Origin: Cryomorphaceae bacterium
Lineage (GTDB): Bacteria; Bacteroidota; Bacteroidia; Flavobacteriales_D; Crocinitomicaceae
Direction of reading: 5' to 3'
Assembly (NCBI GenBank): GCA_027483605.1
Contig: JAIXUE010000022.1
Coordinates: 1 to 64,000 of the forward strand
DNA: 64,000 nt
In this document: positions 34,707 through 42,834 of the stretch, in pieces
Layout of the letters: every line of letters begins with the position of its first letter
How positions within the stretch are numbered: position 1 is the first letter of the stretch
Program-made: the position numbers and the translations under genes
Notes under the pieces: generated by a model
What the model saw: the letters and a program-made list of their open reading frames with translations, nothing else
The model's database searches: none
What the model was told of the DNA's origin: nothing

Positions 34707-35705
34707 ATGTCTAAACTCACTACACTTCATGAGTTTATTGTCAGCAAGCAAAAAGATTTTCCATTTGCTACCGGTGAGTTATCTCGTCTGCTGAACGATA
34801 TCGCTTTAGCCTCCAAAATTGTCAGCAATGACGTCCGCAAAGCTGGTTTGGTAGATCATATCCTTGGTGCCCAAGGTGGTCAAAATGTGCAGGGTGAAGA
34901 ACAGCAAAAATTAGATGTTGTTGCAGATGAGGCCTTTATTCGCGCGTTTAAAAATGGTGGCGAAGTATGCGGTATTGCCTCAGAAGAAAACGACGATTTT
35001 CTCGCCTTTGAATCCGAACAAGCCCAAAATGCGAATTACGTCATCTTATTTGATCCGCTTGACGGGTCCTCTAATATTGACGTCAACGTTTCTATTGGCA
35101 CCATATTTTCTATTTACCGCAGGGTTTCACCACAAGGTACGAAAGCAACTTTAGCCGATATGCTGCAGCCAGGCACCCAACAAGTTGCAGCCGGTTACGT
35201 ACTTTACGGATCCTCTACACTTTTAGTTTATACAACAGGTAAAGGCGTCAATGGCTTTACCCTAGACCCTTCGATTGGCGAGTATTTCTTGTCACATCCC
35301 GACATGAAAATGCCTGAAAATGGTAGGCTCTATTCGGTCAACGAAGGCAATCTCAATGATTTTGATCCACAGCTTCGTGCTTATTTGGCTTACTGTCAAT
35401 CAAATGAAAATCAAACGGGCAAGCCGTATTCAGGTCGTTACATCGGCTCTTTGGTTGCCGATTTTCATCGCAACCTGATCAAAGGTGGTATTTACATTTA
35501 CCCAACAGTACCTTCTGCACCAAATGGACGTTTGCGCTTGCTTTATGAGTGCAATCCGTTGGCTTTTATTGCCGAACAGGCTGGAGGGTTAGCCACTGAC
35601 GGGCAGCGACGTATCCTAGATATTCAACCCACCGAATTACACCAGCGCGTCGGATTCTATATTGGATCAAAGTTAATGGTGGAGAAGGCGATGGGCCTTC
35701 ATTAA
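34707..35705 (+). CDS. fbp: Class I fructose-1,6-bisphosphatase
   Basis: A 332-residue gluconeogenic enzyme hydrolysing fructose-1,6-bisphosphate. The metal-binding signature [20 protein letters not shown] (about 112-131) and the upstream acidic EENDDF (about 93-98) are intact, as is the C-terminal substrate region [12 protein letters not shown]. Length matches the bacterial enzyme. It lies 2 bases after the Usp gene and converges with the tonB-like gene, overlapping it by 4 bases. Confidence 0.96.
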   Translation: MSKLTTLHEFIVSKQKDFPFATGELSRLLNDIALASKIVSNDVRKAGLVDHILGAQGGQNVQGEEQQKLDVVADEAFIRAFKNGGEVCGIASEENDDFLAFESEQAQNANYVILFDPLDGSSNIDVNVSIGTIFSIYRRVSPQGTKATLADMLQPGTQQVAAGYVLYGSSTLLVYTTGKGVNGFTLDPSIGEYFLSHPDMKMPENGRLYSVNEGNLNDFDPQLRAYLAYCQSNENQTGKPYSGRYIGSLVADFHRNLIKGGIYIYPTVPSAPNGRLRLLYECNPLAFIAEQAGGLATDGQRRILDIQPTELHQRVGFYIGSKLMVEKAMGLH

Positions 35706-36469
35706 GAATTAGAAGCTTTCAGATTAATGGTGTAATCCATCTCCACAATTCCGGCTCCAGGCTCTTTATTGTACCTTACTTCGCGCTTGATGCGCTCTTT
35801 GATGTCAAAGATAGTTCTATCGTCAATACAAGTTGTCAAGGACTTCACAGATCGAACCCCAACTACTTGCCCTTCGGCATTGACTTGAACTTTAAAACCG
35901 ATGCGGCAGTCAAAATCATTTTCGTATTTCGGAAGATTAACGTTGTTGATGCGAATTCTGCCTTTTCCTGAACCGCGACCATTGCCAATTCCATCTCCGT
36001 CGCCATTCCCGTTTCCAGGGCCTCCAAACGGGCCGTTACCAGAGCCATTACCGTTGCCACTGCCGCCGCTTCCGAAGAAGTTTGTGCTTTGCGTTGTAGT
36101 GGAGGTACCGTTGGTGCCGTTGGGTGAATTGTGGTTGTTTGAATTTCCGCTGTTGTGTGTAAAATCACTTCGACTTGCGGTAGCCACTCTTTCGCTTTGA
36201 TCTGCAGGCGGTGCAATGCGGCCAGAACCGGGTGTGCCACCACCGCGAGAGCCTCCTGCAGCTTCTTCTAGTTCTACGTTGTCTATTTGAAATTCTTCAA
36301 TGACTTCATCTGAGCGAAGTGGAGGCGTATCTACCAACTGATCCGGACGGGCGTCAAATTTAATGATGAAAGCCAACAGCAACATGGAGAGCAACCACAC
36401 TGAAGTGTAGATCAAAGATTTTTTGGAATCTTCGCGTGCGCCGATGTGTTCTAATTGAAATTGTTCCAT
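35702..36469 (-). CDS. TonB-like energy transducer with Gly/Asn-rich linker
   Basis: A 255-residue periplasm-spanning protein: cytoplasmic N-terminus, one membrane helix (about 19-38), an acidic segment, a low-complexity linker rich in Gly, Asn and Ser (about 70-175, including [18 protein letters not shown]), and a C-terminal TonB/AgmX-type beta domain (about 180-255) with [18 protein letters not shown]. It should carry proton-motive energy from the ExbB-ExbD-type motor to an outer-membrane partner. The third gene of an operon with exbB and exbD. The linker is Gly/Asn-rich where classical TonB is Pro-rich. Confidence 0.85.
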   Translation of the reverse strand: MEQFQLEHIGAREDSKKSLIYTSVWLLSMLLLAFIIKFDARPDQLVDTPPLRSDEVIEEFQIDNVELEEAAGGSRGGGTPGSGRIAPPADQSERVATASRSDFTHNSGNSNNHNSPNGTNGTSTTTQSTNFFGSGGSGNGNGSGNGPFGGPGNGNGDGDGIGNGRGSGKGRIRINNVNLPKYENDFDCRIGFKVQVNAEGQVVGVRSVKSLTTCIDDRTIFDIKERIKREVRYNKEPGAGIVEMDYTINLKASNS

Positions 36470-36505
36470 GATAAGGAGCTCTAGCTAAATTGACATAAAT
36501 TAAAA

Positions 36506-36913
36506 TTACCCTTCTTTGGTTGCAATGATCATTTTCAAGTCATTGAGCATACCAATTTTGAGCAGGTCGACAAGCTCTTGAACTTGGGCATCGTAGGGCA
36601 AACGCAAAATGACGGTGTTGTCGCCAAGTTTTTTGGTCTCACCTATGAGTACGCCTTCGAGCTGATCAAAAGCAATTTCGTCGTTGTTCACATAGAAATG
36701 ACGTTGCTGATTTTCATCAAATTTGACAGTCAATGTGACGTGCTGTTGTTGTGTTTTTTCATTGGCATCAGACTTTGGCAACGGAACTTTGATGACGTTG
36801 GGGTTGGCCAAAGTAGAGATGATCAAAAAGAACAATAGCAAGAAGAACATGATGTCGCTCAATGCAGACGTAGCCACCTCTGCATGGAACCTTCTATTAC
36901 GCTTTATGGCCAT
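36506..36913 (-). CDS. ExbD/TolR-family proton channel protein
   Basis: A 135-residue inner-membrane protein with one N-terminal helix (about 18-38) and a periplasmic domain. The key membrane Asp is present: ALSDIMFFLLLFFLI, in which the Asp of LSDIMFF is the expected proton-carrying residue. The C-terminal part (LVDLLKIGMLNDLKMIIAT) is typical. It overlaps the exbB-like gene by 17 bases, giving the order exbB-exbD-tonB on the minus strand. Only one exbD copy is present. Confidence 0.92.
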   Translation of the reverse strand: MAIKRNRRFHAEVATSALSDIMFFLLLFFLIISTLANPNVIKVPLPKSDANEKTQQQHVTLTVKFDENQQRHFYVNNDEIAFDQLEGVLIGETKKLGDNTVILRLPYDAQVQELVDLLKIGMLNDLKMIIATKEG

Positions 36914-37634
36914 CTTTTGAGCTGATTAGTTTGACAAACTCTAGGTTGATTTTTTGAATAGCAAGCGCATAATTATCGATGAGGCCATTCAATAAGTGAT
37001 AAGCTGTAAATGCCAAAATACCGACCACCAAACCTGAACCTGATGAAATCATTTTTTCATACAAACCACCTGAGATATTACCGATAGAAACGTTTTCTGA
37101 AATAGAGATACTGTAGAAAATTTTAATTACACCAGAAATGGTACCGATGAAACCGAGGGTAGGTGCAATACCTGCTATCAAACCTAGGTGATTGATGTTT
37201 TTTTCCATTTTACCAATTTCAATATTGGCAACTTTCTCCATATTGGCTTCAATTTGCGGAATCGGACGCCCGATAGACTGCACACCTTCTTTCACGACAG
37301 TTCCAAACGCCGTCTGATCTCGATTGACAACATCAAGCGCTCCTTGCATACTGCCGGCGTTGAGTTGTGTTTGAAGTTCGTTGAGCAACATTTGATTTTG
37401 CTTGGTCATGCGGCGGATATACAAAAAGCGTTCAACGGCTACATAGGTGGTGTAAAACAGGAGTAGCGCAATCGGAATCAAAAAGACCCCTCCTTTCATG
37501 AGAAAGTCAATCGCCGAAATTTCTTCGACAGTTTTGAAAGATTCTTCGGTGGCGCCTTCTGCTACTTGAGCACTTAAAACTCCTGCGCTCATCATGAACG
37601 CTGCTACTAGGGTGTATTTGACTGAAAACTTCAT
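36897..37634 (-). CDS. MotA/TolQ/ExbB proton-channel protein
   Basis: A 245-residue protein with a cleavable-looking N-terminal segment (about 1-22) and three membrane helices (about 48-68, 145-170 and 193-215). The conserved ExbB/TolQ motifs are in NHLGLIAGIAPTLGFIGTISG and SGSGLVVGILAFTAYHLLN. Together with ExbD it forms the proton-driven motor powering the TonB-like protein. It heads the operon. Upstream on the minus strand TAATTTTA is a one-mismatch -7 box; the 164-base gap to mfd has no other feature I can support. Confidence 0.92.
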   Translation of the reverse strand: MKFSVKYTLVAAFMMSAGVLSAQVAEGATEESFKTVEEISAIDFLMKGGVFLIPIALLLFYTTYVAVERFLYIRRMTKQNQMLLNELQTQLNAGSMQGALDVVNRDQTAFGTVVKEGVQSIGRPIPQIEANMEKVANIEIGKMEKNINHLGLIAGIAPTLGFIGTISGVIKIFYSISISENVSIGNISGGLYEKMISSGSGLVVGILAFTAYHLLNGLIDNYALAIQKINLEFVKLISSKDGHKA

Positions 37635-37781
37635 ATTTGGGTTCTAATTTGGTACGCTAAAATTAATCATAGACCACAGGCAACTTGCTGTAAATACTTG
37701 GAGATATTCACACTCAATTGTTATTTGTAACGTCCTGACCGGAAAAGGTCACAATTTTTTTCGCTCCGCGGATACTTTGCG

Positions 37782-37789
37782 TAATTTTG
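37782..37789 (+). promoter_or_regulatory. Bacteroidota -7 box (TAATTTTG) before mfd
   Basis: TAATTTTG ends 9 bases before the mfd ATG at 37799, implying a leader of only a few bases. An in-frame TTG at 37787 is inside the box and is an unlikely start. Confidence 0.5.
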
Positions 37790-37798
37790 CAGCCCGCT

Positions 37799-40700
37799 AT
37801 GGAACTCGCTACATTTATCAAAACCCTTGCCAAACATCCGGCGCTCGATAGAAGTGCTGCTGCCCTTCAATTGGCTGATGCCAATATACATTGGAAAGGC
37901 ATGGTGGGTTCTGCCAAGTCTTTACTTTCTCTAATGGTAGCCCAGCAGGTACCAGGCACACACTTATTTGTGCTTTCCGATAAAGAAGAAGCAGCTTATT
38001 TCTTGAACGATTTTGAAGGGTTATTTCCGGACGATAAACGCATTTTGTTTTACCCAGCATCTTATCGGGTACCTTATCAGCAAGAGCAAACAGACAACTC
38101 CAATGTGGTAGCCCGTGCAGAAGTACTTGAAAAACTCAGTGACAAACAAAATACTTGGGTGATCACCTATCCCGAAGCACTTTTTGAGAAAATCCCTACG
38201 AAGAAAAATTTGGTCAAGCACACCATGCGCCTGGAGGTCGCTAAAAGCTACAGTACCGATTTTCTCAATGAATTGCTTTTGGAATATCAGTTTGAGCGCG
38301 TCGATTTTGTATATGAACCCGGTCAGTTCTCTATCCGAGGCGGCATTTTAGATGTGTTTTCTTACGCCAACGAGCACCCTTTTCGGATAGAATTTTTTGG
38401 TGATGAGGTAGAGAGCATTCGCACTTTTGATGCTGCTAGCCAGCTATCGATTGCAAGTCATCAATTTTTTAATGTCATCCCAAATATACAATCTGGAGAA
38501 AGTTTAGAAATCCAAGAAACCTTGTTGGGCTTTATGGGTAATCAAGCTATCTGCTGGATGGCAGATGTACAAAGAACTTTCGATCTTTTGAAACGCGAAT
38601 ACGAGCGCGCTGTGGAGATACACAGTAAGCACGAAGGCCCTGTCTCATACGCGCTTCCTCAGGAAAAATTTGTTTCGCACCTTGATTTTGAGCAGCAGCT
38701 GAAGGCTCATCGTGTTATCGAATACGGGCCAGTTTTTCATTTCAAGGCCACGCATACAGAAACTTTTGATTGCATACCACAACCCAGTTTCAACAAAGAT
38801 TTTCAGCGGCTCAATACCGATTTAAAGGCGCGAAAGTCAGAAGGATACCAGAACTTGATTTTTTCGAATCAGCCCAGACAAGTAGAACGACTTTACCAAA
38901 TATTTAGTGACATCGGCGAAGAAGGTGAGTTCAGTGCACTGCCCTTGGCTTTGCATGAGGGATTTATCTTTCCATCGCTCAAATTGGTTTGCTATACCGA
39001 TCACCAACTTTTTGAACGCTACCATCGGTTCAGACTCAAAGAAGGTTTTAAGCAGGCCAAGCAAGCACTGACGCTCAAAGAAATTTACCAACTCCAAAAA
39101 GGAGATTACGTCACGCATATCGACCACGGGGTGGGTCAGTTTTCTGGCTTGGAAACCATTGATGTCAATGGCAAACCTCAAGAAGCCATTCGCTTGGTAT
39201 ACAAAGATGGAGACGTACTTTATGTGGGCATTCACTCCTTGCACCGAATCTCCAAATTTACCGGCAAAGAAGGAAGTGCACCCACGCTCAATAAACTTGG
39301 CACGCAGGCTTGGTCTAATCTCAAGAATAAAACCAAGAAAAAAATCAAGGAGCTTGCGTTTGACCTCATCAAACTCTATGCCCAGCGCCGCAGCAAACCG
39401 GGTTTTTCTTTCGCACCAGATAGTTATTTGCAAAACGAACTCGAGGCATCTTTCATGTTCGAAGACACCCCCGATCAGTACAAAGCCACCCAAGATATCA
39501 AACGCGACATGGAAGCACCACGCCCTATGGATCGTTTGGTGTGTGGCGACGTCGGTTTTGGTAAAACAGAAGTGGCTATTCGAGCAGCTTTCAAAGCTGT
39601 TGCCGATTCCAAACAGGTAGCTGTTTTGGTCCCGACCACTATTTTGTCTTTGCAACATTTTCGCAGTTTTAAAAATAGACTTTCGAGTTTTCCGGTAACT
39701 GTAGACTACATCAACCGCTTTAAATCAGCCAAAGAAATCACCGAAACACTTAAAAAATTGGCTGCTGGCCAAATCGACATTTTGATTGGCACCCATGCAT
39801 TGGTTGCCGAGCGCGTCAAGTTCAAAGATTTGGGCCTCATGATCATCGATGAAGAACAAAAGTTTGGTGTTGCGGTCAAGGACAAACTCAAGACCCTGCG
39901 CACTTCCGTCGATACCCTCACGCTCACCGCCACACCTATTCCGCGCACCTTGCAGTTTTCATTGATGGGAGCCCGAGACCTGAGTATTATCAATACGCCA
40001 CCGCCCAACCGCCAGCCGGTTCTGACCGATATCATTTCCTTTAATGAAGAGCAAATCCGCGATGCCATTGCATATGAAGTAGGGCGCGGAGGCCAAGTGT
40101 TTTTTGTCAATAACCGACTTTCCAATATCAAAGAACTCTCTGGCATGATCCAGCGCTTGTGCCCAGGAGTGAGAGTAGGCATTGGTCATGGCCAAATGGA
40201 CGGAAAGCAACTCGAAAAAATCATGCTGGATTTTATTGAAGGTGCTTACGATGTTTTGCTCGCCACCACCATTATTGAGTCGGGCATTGATATTTCGAAC
40301 GCCAATACGATCATCATCAACGACGCGCATCAGTTCGGTCTTAGCGATTTGCACCAATTGCGCGGTAGGGTAGGCCGCAGCAATAAAAAAGGTTTTTGCT
40401 ACCTCATTGCACCAAAATTCAGCATCATGACCTCCGAGGCGCGCAAGCGTTTAGAGGCGCTTGTTCAATTCTCAGATTTAGGATCGGGTTTCAATATTGC
40501 CATGAAAGACCTCGATATCCGCGGGGCGGGCAACATGCTTGGCGGAGAACAAAGCGGTTTTATAGCAGAAATAGGTTTTGAGATGTATCAGAAAATCCTC
40601 AACGAGGCCATGCAAGAACTCCGTGAAAGCGAGTACAAAGAACTTTTTGATGATCGGAATACAGATCAATTCAACGGATTTGTCCAGGATTGCGTTTTTG

Positions 40701-41143
40701 AAACGGATATGGAAGTTCGGATTCCAGACCAATACGTGAACCAAGTTGCTGAGCGTTTGAGTTTGTACCAAGCTATGGACAACTTAAAGAACAAAGAGGA
40801 ACTCGCTGCTTTTAGCGCCCAACTTCAAGATCGTTTTGGCCCACTGCCCAAAGAAGTGAAGGAGCTCTTGTTCTCTTTTGAACTTCGTTGGCTCGCAGAA
40901 TCTATGGGTCTCGAGCGCTTGGTGCTCAAGTCCGAAAAATTAGTAGGGCATTTTATTGCCAATCCGCAGTCGCCATTTTACGAAACAGATCAGTTTCAAG
41001 GAATTCTCAACCGCATTTTAGCTCAGCCTATTGGATACAGACTTGCTCAAAAAGATGACAAACTCAGGTTGGTGATTGAACCCATCCGGCATATCAAAGA
41101 TGCTTTTCAAAAGTTACAAGCACTCCAAGACCCCTCCAACTGA
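37799..41143 (+). CDS. mfd: Transcription-repair coupling factor Mfd
   Basis: A 1114-residue translocase that removes RNA polymerase stalled at DNA lesions and recruits UvrA. Order: UvrB-like N-terminal region (about 1-420), the RNA polymerase-interacting Tudor-like domain (LQKGDYVTHIDHGVGQFSG, about 430-500), helicase domains with Walker A CGDVGFGKTEVAIRA (about 580), DEEQ box MIIDEEQKFGV, motif III LTATPIPRTLQ, motif VI QLRGRVGRSNKKG, and a C-terminal domain (about 960-1114). Length is normal. The promoter is directly upstream and no terminator hairpin is visible in the 90 bases after it. Confidence 0.97.
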   Translation: MELATFIKTLAKHPALDRSAAALQLADANIHWKGMVGSAKSLLSLMVAQQVPGTHLFVLSDKEEAAYFLNDFEGLFPDDKRILFYPASYRVPYQQEQTDNSNVVARAEVLEKLSDKQNTWVITYPEALFEKIPTKKNLVKHTMRLEVAKSYSTDFLNELLLEYQFERVDFVYEPGQFSIRGGILDVFSYANEHPFRIEFFGDEVESIRTFDAASQLSIASHQFFNVIPNIQSGESLEIQETLLGFMGNQAICWMADVQRTFDLLKREYERAVEIHSKHEGPVSYALPQEKFVSHLDFEQQLKAHRVIEYGPVFHFKATHTETFDCIPQPSFNKDFQRLNTDLKARKSEGYQNLIFSNQPRQVERLYQIFSDIGEEGEFSALPLALHEGFIFPSLKLVCYTDHQLFERYHRFRLKEGFKQAKQALTLKEIYQLQKGDYVTHIDHGVGQFSGLETIDVNGKPQEAIRLVYKDGDVLYVGIHSLHRISKFTGKEGSAPTLNKLGTQAWSNLKNKTKKKIKELAFDLIKLYAQRRSKPGFSFAPDSYLQNELEASFMFEDTPDQYKATQDIKRDMEAPRPMDRLVCGDVGFGKTEVAIRAAFKAVADSKQVAVLVPTTILSLQHFRSFKNRLSSFPVTVDYINRFKSAKEITETLKKLAAGQIDILIGTHALVAERVKFKDLGLMIIDEEQKFGVAVKDKLKTLRTSVDTLTLTATPIPRTLQFSLMGARDLSIINTPPPNRQPVLTDIISFNEEQIRDAIAYEVGRGGQVFFVNNRLSNIKELSGMIQRLCPGVRVGIGHGQMDGKQLEKIMLDFIEGAYDVLLATTIIESGIDISNANTIIINDAHQFGLSDLHQLRGRVGRSNKKGFCYLIAPKFSIMTSEARKRLEALVQFSDLGSGFNIAMKDLDIRGAGNMLGGEQSGFIAEIGFEMYQKILNEAMQELRESEYKELFDDRNTDQFNGFVQDCVFETDMEVRIPDQYVNQVAERLSLYQAMDNLKNKEELAAFSAQLQDRFGPLPKEVKELLFSFELRWLAESMGLERLVLKSEKLVGHFIANPQSPFYETDQFQGILNRILAQPIGYRLAQKDDKLRLVIEPIRHIKDAFQKLQALQDPSN

Positions 41144-41233
41144 TTCCTTGACCTACATCAAGAGAAATTAACGGACATTATTACAACTTTGTGGTCTTCA
41201 ATTTGTTTATTCAGTAATCTTAAAATTTAAAAC

Positions 41234-41806
41234 ATGAAAAATTTATTAGTTGGTTTAGTTGGCGCGTTCGCCTTGTTTTCATTTGTTGTATCTCAAGCAG
41301 GTGTTTGGTCTGTTGATGGTGCACATTCTCGATTGGGTTTTACCATCTTGCACAATGGCATCACTAATGTTCACGGTAACTTCGGAAAGTTCACCATGGA
41401 AGTCACTACACCAAATGCAGACTTCACAGGCGCTACAATCGTTTTGAACGCAGATGCAGCTTCTGTAAATACTGGTATCGAAGCTCGTGACAATCACTTG
41501 CGCACCGCAGATTGCTTTGATGTAGAAAAATACCCAGCAATTACCTTTAAGAGTACTTCAGTTACTGCTGCAAAAGCAAAAGGAACTTACGTGATTGAGG
41601 GAGAGCTCACTATGCACGGTACAACTAAAAAAGTAACTTTCAGTGGTGTTCACACAGGGAATGGTAAAAATTACAAAGGAACAGAAGTTGCTGGTTTGCA
41701 AATTACAGGTGCTGTAAAGCGCTCAGAATTTGGTATGGGCGAGGTAAGCCCAGGTTTGGCAGACGAAGTGAAGCTTCAAGCTGATTTAGAAATCGCTAAA
41801 AACTAA
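41234..41806 (+). CDS. YceI-family secreted lipocalin-like protein 1
   Basis: A 190-residue exported protein of the YceI family, a lipocalin-like barrel that binds polyisoprenoid or other lipids. Signal peptide about 1-22. The family pattern is plain: WSVDGAHSRLGFTILHNGIT, ADAASVNTGIEARDNHLRTA, CFDVEKYPAITFKST, ELTMHGTTKKV and VKRSEFGMG. A second, diverged YceI gene starts 4 bases later, so the pair is an operon. Confidence 0.93.
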   Translation: MKNLLVGLVGAFALFSFVVSQAGVWSVDGAHSRLGFTILHNGITNVHGNFGKFTMEVTTPNADFTGATIVLNADAASVNTGIEARDNHLRTADCFDVEKYPAITFKSTSVTAAKAKGTYVIEGELTMHGTTKKVTFSGVHTGNGKNYKGTEVAGLQITGAVKRSEFGMGEVSPGLADEVKLQADLEIAKN

Positions 41807-41810
41807 GCAT

Positions 41811-42332
41811 ATGAGAAGTTCTTTCTTGTTTGTTTTGTGTTTTGCTGCACTGACGAGCTATGCTCAATCATACAAACTAGCCGATGGCCACAAGATTGCT
41901 TTTACAAATCCTGACGTCAGCGGAACTTTTGATGAGTTGAGTGCCGCATCTATTGTTTTTGATGAAACAAAGTTGGCAAGTGCCAAACTCAGTTTCAAAA
42001 TAGAAGTAGGTTCCATCAATACTGGAAATGGCCTCATGAACAAACACGCTCGCGGAGAAGAGTGGTTCAATGCGGATAAATATCCGTACATTGAATTCAC
42101 TTCAACCAAGATCGAAAAAACCAATGAGGGCTTCAAAGCAACAGGAAAACTTCAGATGCATGGCGTCAGTAAAGAAGTCAGTATTCCCTTTTCTTTCTCG
42201 AAAAAAGGAAATAAAGGAACATTTATTGCTAAATTTAGCGTAGATAGATCTGATTTTCAGATTGGCAAAAAAAACGGTGGCGTTAGTGAAACCATCAAAA
42301 TCACCGCTACTATTCCAGTCCTAAAAAAATAG
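41811..42332 (+). CDS. YceI-family secreted lipocalin-like protein 2
   Basis: A 173-residue exported YceI protein, diverged from its upstream neighbour. Signal peptide about 1-18 (ending TSYAQ). It keeps SINTGNGLMNKHARGEEWF, ADKYPYIEFTSTKI, GKLQMHGVSKEVSIPF and FSVDRSDFQIGK, but its opening strand differs (LADGHKIAFTNPDVSG where the first copy has VDGAHSRLGFTI). The difference may reflect another ligand. Spaced 4 bases from each neighbour. Confidence 0.92.
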   Translation: MRSSFLFVLCFAALTSYAQSYKLADGHKIAFTNPDVSGTFDELSAASIVFDETKLASAKLSFKIEVGSINTGNGLMNKHARGEEWFNADKYPYIEFTSTKIEKTNEGFKATGKLQMHGVSKEVSIPFSFSKKGNKGTFIAKFSVDRSDFQIGKKNGGVSETIKITATIPVLKK

Positions 42333-42336
42333 TGTT

Positions 42337-42729
42337 ATGATAAAAAAAGTAGTTTGGTCCCTTGCATCGGGTATTTTGGCGGGCGGTGTATGTTACGCTT
42401 ACGGCGAAACCTATGAAAAACAGCTCATGGAAGATTATTCTAATGTTGTGCCTACAGCCGCCATTTTTATATCTTGTATCGTAGCTACATCAATTGCTAC
42501 CATAGGGTATTGGTTGTTTAGCAAAATTATTCCAATGTTTGGCGAGTTTATTTTTGCTTTGCTTTTTGCGGCTTTTTCAACAGCAAGCCTTGTTGGTGTT
42601 TTGGGTTATACATTCACCGACGACTCGAGTGAAGTTCATCAATTTATTTTTTATGGTTATGCCATGCCAATGCACTTTTTTCCTTTCCTAGCTTGGTATG
42701 TATTTAAGCCACTATTTGACCAGAAATAG
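42337..42729 (+). CDS. Small membrane protein of unknown function
   Basis: A 130-residue protein with about four hydrophobic segments (about 5-22, 36-58, 66-90, 100-122). No named family recognised. Between the first two helices lies a polar stretch GETYEKQLMEDYSN that might face the periplasm. It begins 4 bases after the second yceI gene and is followed at once by a strong terminator, so it is the last gene of the yceI operon. Confidence 0.7.
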   Translation: MIKKVVWSLASGILAGGVCYAYGETYEKQLMEDYSNVVPTAAIFISCIVATSIATIGYWLFSKIIPMFGEFIFALLFAAFSTASLVGVLGYTFTDDSSEVHQFIFYGYAMPMHFFPFLAWYVFKPLFDQK

Positions 42730-42753
42730 GTAGTTTTTTTGGCACAATACTTG

Positions 42754-42780
42754 AAAGGATGCTTCGGCATCCTTTTTTTT
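42754..42780 (+). terminator. Intrinsic terminator with a UUCG tetraloop
   Basis: A perfect nine-pair stem (42754-42762 with 42767-42775) closes C(UUCG)G, and eight Ts (42773-42780) follow the GC part. It ends the yceI operon before the next surface-protein gene. Confidence 0.92.
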
Positions 42781-42834
42781 TGAAAAAATGGATAAAAAGC
42801 ACAACGAAATCTTTTGAAATCCGTTATTAGGTAG

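Noticed and set aside
38837-39658. 273-residue open frame on the minus strand inside mfd
   Set aside because: It lies fully antisense to a highly conserved mfd region and has no recognisable domain, signal or start context.
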